8,380 bases of DNA from Blautia sp. (lineage in GTDB: Bacteria > Bacillota > Clostridia > Lachnospirales > Lachnospiraceae): assembly GCA_017515945.1 (NCBI GenBank), contig JAFWDX010000069.1, positions 1-8,380 on the forward strand, given 5' to 3'. The notes beneath the pieces were generated by a model, which searched no databases, was not told the origin of the DNA, and saw nothing but the letters and a program-made list of their open reading frames with translations. Positions 1-5,941 of the stretch are shown piece after piece. A program made the position numbers and the translations under genes. Numbering within the stretch: the stretch's first letter is position 1; every line of letters begins with the position of its first letter.

Positions 1-26
1 CACACAGAGAACCGTCCCCTGTGTGG
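1..26. repeat. REP-like palindrome, left copy
   Basis: An imperfect palindrome with arms CACACAG and CTGTGTG around the core AGAACCGTCCC. It is the reverse complement of bases 8344-8369 at the other end of the window, and its outermost base is cut off by the window edge. It lies downstream of the last gene of the left operon. The intervening bases 27-67 show no U-tract or strong hairpin, so I do not call a terminator. It resembles short palindromes that RAYT-type (REP-associated Y1) transposases spread; that origin is inference, as no such gene is present here. Confidence 0.7.
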
Positions 27-67
27 TAACTGCACGTCACCTGGCCAAACCTGTATGACACATGGTT

Positions 68-730
68 TCATAACAGTCCCGTCTCGCGCAGCTTTTCAGT
101 TCTCTCATAAAACTCATCATAAAAACCGCCTGACACAGACCACGGTTTCTCATAGAATTCCTTCAGCAGATACATAACTGCCTCATGCTGCTTCCTGTCG
201 TCCATCCGCGGGATCTTCTCTCCGGCTTTCCGGATCAGGTCATGCCAGCAGTTGATATATTTTTCATAGCTTACCGGATCCGGCATGTCCAGCCATTTCC
301 GGATCCTGACCTTGTACCGGTTCTGCGCTTTGCATTCCCCGGTCTGGAGGATATACCGGAAGCTCCCGTTCTCGTAATATCTGCCCAGCGGAAAGAGCCT
401 GCACAGACCAGGACGCCATGCATGGATCCGGCATCGTCCTTCCGTCGTCAGGAAGGGACACGCGGAATCCGTACCGGTCATCTTTATGTTCGGCAGGATC
501 ACGCCGTCCGTGATATTCAGCTCCACCTCGCGCTCCAGCATGGATGAAAAAGTCCCTATGCCGCCTTTCGCAAAACGGTAAAAGTCCATGGGATCCAGGA
601 TCACGCTCCGGCCCATGTCCCGGCAGCATGCGCTGCAGCCGGCACATTCATTGCATCCCAGCTTTGCCATATCGGACAGGCTGTAAAAATGCCCGTCCGA
701 TATCTCATTTATATCCACATCACGCAGCAT
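68..730 (-). CDS. YkgJ-family cysteine cluster protein
   Basis: A 220-residue soluble protein of the YkgJ/CxxCxxCC family, thought to bind zinc or an iron-sulfur cluster; the biochemical role is not established. The diagnostic cysteines are visible: C26, C29, C32 and the pair C35-C36, then C91-Pro-Phe, C100, C110 (in GLCRLFPLG) and C133, with a further Cys at 161. The Cys-Pro-Phe and CRLFPLG segments are typical of the family. The C-terminal third is charged and probably helical. The start lies 4 nt after the stop of the C11 peptidase gene, and a Shine-Dalgarno-like AGAGGA sits within that gene's last codons, so the two are probably translationally coupled. It is the last gene of the DUF1622-C11-YkgJ operon. 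The family call is firm; a metal-delivery or peptide-modification role would be speculation. Confidence 0.88.
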   Translation of the reverse strand: MLRDVDINEISDGHFYSLSDMAKLGCNECAGCSACCRDMGRSVILDPMDFYRFAKGGIGTFSSMLEREVELNITDGVILPNIKMTGTDSACPFLTTEGRCRIHAWRPGLCRLFPLGRYYENGSFRYILQTGECKAQNRYKVRIRKWLDMPDPVSYEKYINCWHDLIRKAGEKIPRMDDRKQHEAVMYLLKEFYEKPWSVSGGFYDEFYERTEKLRETGLL

Positions 731-734
731 GCGG

Positions 735-3581
735 TCATCCTCTCAGAATCTCAGTCCAGTAATGCTGCTGGTAAATATCCGTGAACTGATAAAGTACCAG
801 TGTTCCGTCGTCGCCGAGGAAGGTATCGCTGATCTCGATCTCGTCCTCACCCACGACCATCTGCTCGCCCAGGTAATAGCTGTCCTGGAATTCACCGTCA
901 TAGCTGAAGAAATCGCACAGGAAATCGATCTTGTCCCCGGCCTGCAGGTCGATCAGACCCCTGGCTACGGTTTCGGTCGTCTCTGCGTCATAATCGGGCT
1001 GTGCACCTGCTATATATCCCTTAGGATTCTCCGTGTCAAAAACAAGGATCAGGTTCACACGATCTCCGTTAAGCATGGCCGGTACTTTACCATAAGTTCT
1101 GTAGGAACCGTCCTCCTCTTCGATGGTATCCAGCCAGTAATAGCAGACCGGCTGACCGTTCAGAGAGATCCATGTTTTGTCCAGATTTGGAACCAGGTTG
1201 CCTTCATCGTCAAAGCTGTAGCTGTCGCCGGTATTATCCACGCCCAGATCCACATACCCTTCGCCGTCGTCATAAAAGATATTGATCGCCACATCGGTGA
1301 TCAGATCCCACTGGTCATCGGTCAGAGAGATCACATTCTCCCCATCTGCATTCTGTTTCCAGAACAGCTGTGACGGGTCGAACTGATTCGCGGCGAGGTA
1401 CTCCGCAGCATCCCCGGATTCGATCGCGCGGCCGCCAAAGAACCCGGTGTCCACGCCGGCCAGTGAGGCCAGACCGGAAAGAAGGGATTCGGCCATGGAA
1501 CCGCCATAGGAAGAATTTCCATAAGAGGAATTCCCATAAGAAGAATTCCCATAAGAGGAACCGCCGTAGGAGCTGCCGCCCATCAGCGCGGAGAGCAGGT
1601 CGGCGATCTCGCTGCTGCTCACTGCCCCGCCATAGGAACCGCTCTGGCTGCTTGATCCATATGAGGAAGAGCCGCTCAGGGAGCTGCCAAAGAGGCCGCC
1701 GAACAGAGACTCCAGGGCTGTGCCGGACATACCGGAGGAAGCCTGGCCGCCGAGTTCGAGGCTGGCGAATTCACGGATACAGCTGGTAAAGTCGTCGTCC
1801 ATATCCAGCGCGTTATAAGTCTGGACCGCCGTATTGACAGAGGACATCTTCTTATATGGGAAGTAAACCGACAGGCCGTAGGCATTCGTCAGCGAGGAGC
1901 GGTTGTATTTGACCGCGTCCAGCAGCACGTTGGCCAGGGACTGGGCCTGCAGGCTGTTCACCTTATTCAGGAAATCGACAAAGTCGATCTGATCGATCAC
2001 AGAGGACTGGGCAAACTCCCGGACACTGTTCCTGGCCTGGGATACCGACTTGTACTCTCCGCCCCGGATCTTGCCGAGCAGATCCTGGGAGAAGGAGGAC
2101 ATGACCGAAGGAAGCGTCTCCTGAAGCTCAGCGAGGTCCACCACGGAAAGGGTGGCCGACTGTCCCCTGCACTGTCTGGCGCAGGTGTCCACAAAATCGT
2201 CAACGATCCTCTGTCCCACATCCAGCGTAGGCATGGAGGTATTGGCGGAGAAATCCGTAAGCCAGTTGGTATAATACCATCCGATACCAGGCTCCGTCTC
2301 CTCGGATGCGATCAGATAATCCGCATAGGAGCTGAGCATGCGGGCTGTTTCCACCGTGGCCATCAGGCAGGCGTCAAAGCCGATGAAATCGAACTTCTGT
2401 CCGGCTTTTGAAAGAGCGCTGTCGATCTGGGCAAGGGACATGGATCCGCTGCGGGCATTCTTTTCATCATACCCGTATCCGCTCAGGGAGCCGCCGCCAT
2501 GATCCCAGAAGATCAGATCATATCTGTCAGCAGGAAAGTTCTGCGCACCCCAGGTGATAAAGCTTGTCAGTGTGTCCGGGCTGGTCATAGCCGAAGAACC
2601 GGCATTGTCGCTGAGCCGGACAAGGCCGCCGTCCTTTACCTGATAGATCTCATTCACACGGCTGCTGATGATGTTATTCTGCCAGCGGCTGCATCCGCCG
2701 GTATAAATGATCAGGTTGATGTTGTCGCTAAGCTTTGCCTTAGCCATCTCGGACAGGTCTCTGGTCGCCATGCCGCTTCTGGACTCCAGGTCCGTTCCGC
2801 ACATATAGACCATGATCGTCACCACATCCCGGCCATTTCCGCGGATCGTGGTGTATTTATCCCTGGCTTTGTCAGAGACCTTGCGGTTGAGCACGCCGGT
2901 ATTGCCGCCGCTGCCCCACCCGGATGAGGATGAGCTGCCCGTACCGCCGGTGAGGAGGCTGATATAATCCGACAGGGAAGAACCGCCGGACTGGGCCGTC
3001 GTCGACGATGATGCTGTACTGCCGGTGTTTCCGGAAGTACTGCTCGCCGTGCCGGAGCTGCTGTTCACTGAACCTGCATTGCTGCCCGCAGTCCCGGAGC
3101 TGTTTCCCGAAACCGTCTGCGATGTGGTATTACCGTATGAACCGGTTCCTGATGAGCCGGTCAGCGAAGGCGCGGAGGTACCGTTACCGCCGCCCAGGCC
3201 GAGACAGCTGCCCAGGCCTCCGCCGCCACCCAGCAGGATAATGGCAGCCAGCAGGAGCAGCGGCAGCGGCAGACGGCCCCTGGTCTGTCTGGTTTCTCCA
3301 CCGGACATACCTGTTCCCATACCCGGATTCGGAATAAATCCGCCGGAGGGTCTCTGTGAGGATCCGGTTCCCATGCCAGGACGCGGTGTCTTTCCGCTTC
3401 CGCCGGCCGGCTTGGAGCTTTGACCGGATCCGCCCGGCTTTGCACCCGTGGACGGGCGTGAAAAGATATTGGAACCGCTGCCGACCGGGCCGGAACCTGT
3501 TCCCTCACCGCGACGGTGTACGCCGGCTCCCTGGCCTGTTACGTTTTTTTCTCTCCCTTTCGGTCTGTTTGTCTTATCCAT
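735..3581 (-). CDS. membrane-anchored clostripain-family (C11) cysteine peptidase
   Basis: A 948-residue peptidase C11 protein. Residues 1-103 are a basic Gly/Pro/Ser-rich cytoplasmic tail. Residues 104-118 form a short hydrophobic segment, likely a signal anchor (type II membrane protein). Residues 119-230 are a Gly/Ser/Thr linker. The catalytic domain spans roughly 250-605: it opens with VVTIMVYMCGTDLES and carries the His of DHGGG (H361) and the Cys of FDACLMA (C405), matching the His/Cys dyad of clostripain. Residues 610-715 are a second low-complexity linker with Ser-Tyr-Gly repeats, and about 720-948 is an acidic, beta-rich C-terminal domain that I do not recognise. Clostripain relatives usually cleave after Arg or Lys, and specificity here is inferred only from family. 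The ATG at 3581 has AGAGGTGA 9 nt upstream and lies 26 nt after the DUF1622 stop. It is the middle gene of a three-gene operon. The active site should face outward. Confidence 0.9.
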   Translation of the reverse strand: MDKTNRPKGREKNVTGQGAGVHRRGEGTGSGPVGSGSNIFSRPSTGAKPGGSGQSSKPAGGSGKTPRPGMGTGSSQRPSGGFIPNPGMGTGMSGGETRQTRGRLPLPLLLLAAIILLGGGGGLGSCLGLGGGNGTSAPSLTGSSGTGSYGNTTSQTVSGNSSGTAGSNAGSVNSSSGTASSTSGNTGSTASSSTTAQSGGSSLSDYISLLTGGTGSSSSSGWGSGGNTGVLNRKVSDKARDKYTTIRGNGRDVVTIMVYMCGTDLESRSGMATRDLSEMAKAKLSDNINLIIYTGGCSRWQNNIISSRVNEIYQVKDGGLVRLSDNAGSSAMTSPDTLTSFITWGAQNFPADRYDLIFWDHGGGSLSGYGYDEKNARSGSMSLAQIDSALSKAGQKFDFIGFDACLMATVETARMLSSYADYLIASEETEPGIGWYYTNWLTDFSANTSMPTLDVGQRIVDDFVDTCARQCRGQSATLSVVDLAELQETLPSVMSSFSQDLLGKIRGGEYKSVSQARNSVREFAQSSVIDQIDFVDFLNKVNSLQAQSLANVLLDAVKYNRSSLTNAYGLSVYFPYKKMSSVNTAVQTYNALDMDDDFTSCIREFASLELGGQASSGMSGTALESLFGGLFGSSLSGSSSYGSSSQSGSYGGAVSSSEIADLLSALMGGSSYGGSSYGNSSYGNSSYGNSSYGGSMAESLLSGLASLAGVDTGFFGGRAIESGDAAEYLAANQFDPSQLFWKQNADGENVISLTDDQWDLITDVAINIFYDDGEGYVDLGVDNTGDSYSFDDEGNLVPNLDKTWISLNGQPVCYYWLDTIEEEDGSYRTYGKVPAMLNGDRVNLILVFDTENPKGYIAGAQPDYDAETTETVARGLIDLQAGDKIDFLCDFFSYDGEFQDSYYLGEQMVVGEDEIEISDTFLGDDGTLVLYQFTDIYQQHYWTEILRG
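1497..1574 (-). repeat. 15-bp tandem repeats encoding SSYGN units
   Basis: Inside the C11 gene, residues 670-695 repeat the pentapeptide SSYGG/SSYGN five times. The DNA repeats too: near-identical 15-bp units around GAATTCCCATAAGA on the plus strand, differing by a few bases. The unit length is a multiple of three, so copy-number change would lengthen or shorten the linker without a frameshift. It joins the catalytic domain to the C-terminal domain. Confidence 0.85.
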
Positions 3582-3607
3582 CCTGTCTGTTCACCTCTTC
3601 CAAATTC

Positions 3608-3964
3608 TCAGAACTGTGGCTGTTTTCCGGTTGAAGCCTCATTGCGCCGTTCCTCCTTGATCTCCCAATGGAGCAGGAATGTCAGCGCTGCCCGGAGCGC
3701 AATAATACCCGCGACGGTGACGATCTCCTGCCACTGCCGTACGATGACGGTACGCAGGATCTCGCTTCCCATTTTGAATTCCAGTCCCATGGCAAGACCC
3801 TGGGCGAGATAGATCCCGGTCCGGTCGTCATGCCGCAGCCAACGCACGAACCCCATCACGCCTGTGCGGATAATGATCGCGACGCCGATGAATTCAAACA
3901 GCACGATGGCGATAGAAGCGATATTTTCCAGCAGTATCTCCAGAAAACTGACGATCTCCTCCAC
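3608..3964 (-). CDS. DUF1622 family membrane protein
   Basis: A 118-residue integral membrane protein of the DUF1622 family, function unknown. Three hydrophobic segments are visible, at about residues 14-32, 51-66 and 79-98. Family-like features include LAQGLAMGLEFKMGSEILRTVIV in the middle (positions 53-75) and IIALRAALTFLLHWEIKEE near the end, with a charged, probably cytoplasmic tail. I chose the GTG at 3964: a strong AGGAGGAGG lies 7 nt upstream of it. An upstream ATG that would open the frame at 4057 would place the promoter and this ribosome site inside the coding region. The length of 118 fits the family. It is the first gene of the operon with the C11 peptidase, under the promoter at 4004-4032. 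Confidence 0.85.
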   Translation of the reverse strand: MEEIVSFLEILLENIASIAIVLFEFIGVAIIIRTGVMGFVRWLRHDDRTGIYLAQGLAMGLEFKMGSEILRTVIVRQWQEIVTVAGIIALRAALTFLLHWEIKEERRNEASTGKQPQF

Positions 3965-3971
3965 CTCTTCA

Positions 3972-3980
3972 CCTCCTCCT
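3972..3980 (-). promoter_or_regulatory. ribosome binding site deciding the GTG start of DUF1622
   Basis: AGGAGGAGG on the minus strand, 7 nt before the GTG at 3964. It is nearly full complementarity to the 16S rRNA 3' end and overrides the longer ATG-initiated frame. Confidence 0.85.
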
Positions 3981-4003
3981 GTGAAAATAATATACATACC
4001 TTT

Positions 4004-4032
4004 ATTATAGAGCGCGATTCTGCTTTTGTAAA
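4004..4032 (-). promoter_or_regulatory. sigma-A-type promoter of the DUF1622-C11-YkgJ operon
   Basis: The -35 hexamer TTTACA (4027-4032) and perfect -10 hexamer TATAAT (4004-4009) are separated by 17 bp. Transcription would start near 3997, giving a leader of about 33 nt that includes the ribosome site of the GTG start. It lies about 50 bp past the trmL stop, so the left operon need not depend on upstream readthrough. No operator-like repeat is visible around it. Confidence 0.85.
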
Positions 4033-4081
4033 TCAGGAAAGCCTTTTTGCAGAACATTCATCCCCTGACTCATTGAACCTG

Positions 4082-4567
4082 CTATAATACATTCATCGTA
4101 TCATGAAGTCCTGCGAAGTCATGCTGACGCAGCGCTTCATACAGAATAACGGCCACAGAATTGGCCAGGTTAAGGGAGCGCTCCTCGCCGGCCATGGGGA
4201 TCCGGATACACGAATCAAGGTTTTCCCTGAGGATCTCCTCCGGAATTCCGGCGCTTTCCTTGCCGAACATGATACAGCATCCGTCCTCAAAAAAGACATC
4301 CGTATATCTGCGGGGCGCCTTGGTCGTGGCATAATAGATCTTTTTCCCCGCATTCCTTTCCATAAAATCCTGATAGTCCAGATATCTGGTCACATCCAGC
4401 CGTTTCCAGTAATCCATTCCCGCCCTGGCCAGCGCTTTCTCATTCAGCTTAAATCCCAGGGGATCGATCAGATGCAGGGAAGCATCCGCCGCAACGCAGG
4501 TCCTGCCGATATTGCCGGTATTCGATGGGATCTCCGGCTCCAGAAGTGCTATGTGAAAATGTGCCAT
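4082..4567 (-). CDS. trmL: tRNA (cytidine/uridine-2'-O-)-methyltransferase TrmL
   Basis: A 161-residue SPOUT-class methyltransferase that uses S-adenosylmethionine to methylate the 2'-O ribose of the wobble base (position 34) of leucine tRNAs. The trefoil-knot motifs are clear: PEIPSNTGNIGR at 11-22, FGKESAGIPEE at 101-111, and IPMAGEERSLNLANSVAVI from 123, which forms the cofactor-binding knot. Length matches the family (about 155-160). I chose the ATG at 4567, which gives the canonical MAHFHIALLEPEIPSNTGN start and has AGGGAGG 10 nt upstream. The frame stays open to 4672, but that extension lies mostly inside a long hairpin repeat and is not protein-like. No promoter is obvious between the hairpin and the gene, so its transcript may come from upstream. 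Confidence 0.93.
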   Translation of the reverse strand: MAHFHIALLEPEIPSNTGNIGRTCVAADASLHLIDPLGFKLNEKALARAGMDYWKRLDVTRYLDYQDFMERNAGKKIYYATTKAPRRYTDVFFEDGCCIMFGKESAGIPEEILRENLDSCIRIPMAGEERSLNLANSVAVILYEALRQHDFAGLHDTMNVL

Positions 4568-4597
4568 ATCACAGTTTCCTCCCTTAATCATAACATC

Positions 4598-4712
4598 GAT
4601 GGGGTCTGGCCCTCCAAACATTCTGTGAACAGCGTTCATGGTTTGTTCATGGGAAACCCATGAACAAATCATGAACGCTGTTCACAGAATGTTTGGAGGG
4701 CCAGACCCCGTC
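4598..4712. repeat. long near-perfect hairpin (inverted repeat with 3-nt loop)
   Basis: Arms 4601-4653 and 4657-4709 are complementary over 53 bp with one G-T mismatch (4641/4669) and a loop of only three A bases. Pairing extends to 4598 and 4712 with one more G-T. The arms begin GGGGTCTGGCCC and end GTTCATGGG. No U-tract follows on the minus strand, so it is not a standard intrinsic terminator, although such a hairpin could slow polymerase or be processed. I see no flanking target duplication. It separates the orphan AIRS-C gene from trmL. Origin is unknown; a REPIN- or MITE-like element is plausible. Confidence 0.9.
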
Positions 4713-4732
4713 AAACGAATGCCCGTCAAATG

Positions 4733-4761
4733 TGAGTCACGGGGACAGGTTCCCTGACTCA
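4733..4761. repeat. REP-like palindrome overlapping a gene end
   Basis: Arms TGAGTCA (4733-4739) and TGACTCA (4755-4761) enclose the core CGGGGACAGGTTCCC. The core resembles GGGGACGGTTCTC in the palindromes at both window ends, but the arms are different and still complementary to each other. It contains the final seven codons and the stop of the 4737-5300 gene. Confidence 0.75.
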
Positions 4762-5300
4762 TGCTCCAGTTCATCCGGCATGGGCCGTTCCAGATAGCGC
4801 CATCCGGCGGTTCCTTTTAACATGCGGGCGGGACCGGTCGTGACCGTTCCGATGACAGCGCAGGACAGACCGAGCTCTTTTAAATCACGCAGGATCCGCC
4901 AGCTGCCGGCTGTCCCGGCGATCCAGACATTCCGGCAGAGCAGCCTGTAAGGATTCAGATCAAAGAATTCGCAGATCTCAACCGTCTCCTGCCGGATCGG
5001 GATCAGGCAGGCGTCCGCCTCCAGTCCTGTGCCGGAGTCCTCAGATATCTTCCACAGGGATGCCAGAATACCTCCGCGGGAAACCTCCGTCCAGGCTGAA
5101 CAGGAATCCAGGATCCTTTCGATCCTCTCCGGATCAACTGGGGCTTCACTGTCCCAGGCCCTGATCCTGTTCAGAAATGAATCAGGAAAGAAACCGCTCA
5201 GTTTATCCGAAAAAAGGGACGTCAGCACAGACGTCCCCTTTAATCCTGCGTATCCGACAGCCAACAGGTCGTCTCCGGGCCGCAGCAATCCCTTACTCAT
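4737..5300 (-). CDS. orphan AIR-synthase/HypE-type C-terminal domain protein
   Basis: A 187-residue protein resembling only the C-terminal half of AIR-synthase-related/HypE-like proteins. Visible features are GLKGTSVL near residue 19 (the inter-domain segment in full-length relatives), TEVSRGGILASL at 71-82 (the characteristic SRGG loop), PIRQETVEICEFFDLNPYRL at 101-120, and a family-like end near YLERPMPDEL at 169-178. Full-length relatives are about 320-340 residues and carry an N-terminal ATP-binding PurM-like domain, which is absent here. A small gene sits immediately upstream instead. The ATG at 5300 overlaps that gene's stop as ATGA, so translation is probably coupled. The last residues, ESGNLSP, come from a REP-like palindrome and look like an added tail. 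Without the ATP-binding half, normal synthase or hydrogenase-maturation activity is unlikely; function is unknown. Confidence 0.65.
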   Translation of the reverse strand: MSKGLLRPGDDLLAVGYAGLKGTSVLTSLFSDKLSGFFPDSFLNRIRAWDSEAPVDPERIERILDSCSAWTEVSRGGILASLWKISEDSGTGLEADACLIPIRQETVEICEFFDLNPYRLLCRNVWIAGTAGSWRILRDLKELGLSCAVIGTVTTGPARMLKGTAGWRYLERPMPDELEHESGNLSP

Positions 5301-5398
5301 TTGATCAGGAATGAAAGCACGGTCGGTACGACCATGGCAAGTACCAGGATCACAGCGATCACTGCCGTGATCATTCTCTGTTTCTTTTTGTCAAACAT
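5297..5398 (-). CDS. 33-residue single-span membrane protein
   Basis: A small gene encoding a basic N-terminus (MFDKKKQRM), one hydrophobic span of about residues 10-31 (with ITAVIAVILVLAMVVPTVL), and a terminal Lys. AGGAG lies 9 nt before the ATG at 5398, which is good support for translation. Its TGA overlaps the ATG of the next gene (ATGA), and it begins 40 nt after the trxA stop, so it belongs to the trxA cluster. The layout (short positive N-terminus, one span, MVVPT near the end) recalls the tiny DUF4044 and Prli42 stressosome-anchor proteins of Firmicutes. That is resemblance only, and I would not name it on this basis. Confidence 0.72.
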   Translation of the reverse strand: MFDKKKQRMITAVIAVILVLAMVVPTVLSFLIK

Positions 5399-5438
5399 GT
5401 CTTTTAGCTCCTAACATTCTTATTTACAGAGTATCCAA

Positions 5439-5741
5439 TTACGCGTCCAGCAGTCCTTTCAGCGTATCCTTGGAAGAGAGGCCAACGAGGCGTTCCGCTT
5501 CCTGTCCGCCTTTGAACAGGATCAGGGTCGGTATGCTCATGACGTTAAACTGCTGAGCCAGTGAGGGCTCTTCATCCACGTCCACCTTGCCGATGCTGTA
5601 TCCCTCTGCAGCCAGCTCGGACAGGATCGGACCCTGTCTCTTGCAGGGGCCGCACCATGTGGCCCAGAAATCCACGAGGATCGGCTTTTCAGACTTTAAT
5701 ACTTCTTCTTCAAAATTCGCAGCTGTAATGACCTTTTCCAT
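5439..5741 (-). CDS. trxA: thioredoxin
   Basis: A 100-residue thioredoxin that reduces protein disulfides in the cytoplasm. The active site WCGPC is at residues 29-33 within [13 protein letters not shown]. The conserved cis-proline follows at SIPTL (P71), and [17 protein letters not shown] precedes it, all classic for the fold. I chose the ATG at 5741 because AAGGAG lies 7 nt upstream and the protein then has normal length; the frame continues upstream into an inserted repeat but is not protein-like there. The reductase gene lies upstream on the same strand, so the pair probably forms a working system. The 5' region contains a MITE, which would become part of the leader if the proposed promoter at 5946-5974 is used. 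Confidence 0.96.
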   Translation of the reverse strand: MEKVITAANFEEEVLKSEKPILVDFWATWCGPCKRQGPILSELAAEGYSIGKVDVDEEPSLAQQFNVMSIPTLILFKGGQEAERLVGLSSKDTLKGLLDA

Positions 5742-5780
5742 GATTTCTCTCCTTATCTGTACCAGTGGATTTTGAAATAT

Positions 5781-5788
5781 GAAACTTC
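5781..5788. repeat. 8-bp target-site duplication, left
   Basis: GAAACTTC immediately flanks the MITE and is repeated exactly at 5934-5941 on the other side. Confidence 0.85.
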
Positions 5789-5933
5789 GTAACTGTTCAG
5801 TCAGCACCTCGCATTTACTGCGAGGTGCGTGAGACAAAAGTTGAACAGACAAGGCCAGGCGCACTTCCAATGCGACGAAAGGAGCCTGCGCCTGGCCTCG
5901 TAACTGTGAAGGAGCTTGTGACTGAACAGTTAC
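5789..5933. mobile_element. 145-bp MITE with IS66-like ends
   Basis: Perfect 15-bp terminal inverted repeats, GTAACTGTTCAGTCA (5789-5803) and its complement (5919-5933), are flanked by an exact 8-bp direct duplication. Ends beginning GTAA plus 8-bp duplications are hallmarks of the IS66 family, so a non-autonomous IS66-type element is the best reading; no transposase is encoded. Inside are two hairpins: GCACCTCGCA (5804-5813) with 5819-5828, and AGGCCAGGCGCA (5852-5863) with 5887-5898. Shorter copies of end sequence recur internally: TGAACAG at 5842-5848 and GTAACTG at 5900-5906. It sits between trxB and trxA, about 47 bp before the trxA start. Confidence 0.82.
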
Positions 5934-5941
5934 GAAACTTC
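5934..5941. repeat. 8-bp target-site duplication, right
   Basis: GAAACTTC, an exact copy of 5781-5788. The pair brackets the terminal inverted repeats with no bases missing or extra. Confidence 0.85.

Noticed and set aside
729..1373. 214-residue plus-strand open frame
   Set aside because: It lies antisense to the C11 gene, lacks a ribosome site and shows no recognisable motif; it is a shadow of the real frame.
1497..1574. CRISPR-like repeat array
   Set aside because: Units are 15 bp, directly adjacent and in frame inside a gene, with no spacers.
3204..3206. Possible lipoprotein cysteine (LGSC, residue 126) in the C11 peptidase
   Set aside because: A tail of more than 100 residues before the hydrophobic segment is not compatible with a normal lipoprotein signal peptide.
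3544..3550. Run of seven A in the C11 reading frame (minus strand), a possible slippage site
   Set aside because: The frame continues intact through it, and nothing nearby suggests programmed frameshifting.
3965..4057. N-terminal extension of the DUF1622 protein
   Set aside because: It would translate the -10/-35 promoter region and the AGGAGGAGG ribosome site.
4080..4088. Extended -10 (TGCTATAAT) on the plus strand facing into trmL
   Set aside because: No -35 match at the right distance and it overlaps the trmL stop; an antisense promoter cannot be supported from one hexamer.
4103..4663. 186-residue plus-strand open frame opposite trmL
   Set aside because: The minus strand carries all three TrmL motifs, and this frame runs into the long hairpin with no protein-like features.
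4568..4672. N-terminal extension of TrmL
   Set aside because: It is encoded mainly by the hairpin repeat, and the ATG at 4567 has a good ribosome site and the canonical family N-terminus.
5742..5870. N-terminal extension of thioredoxin
   Set aside because: It reads through the MITE, while the ATG at 5741 gives a normal 100-residue protein with AAGGAG at the right distance.
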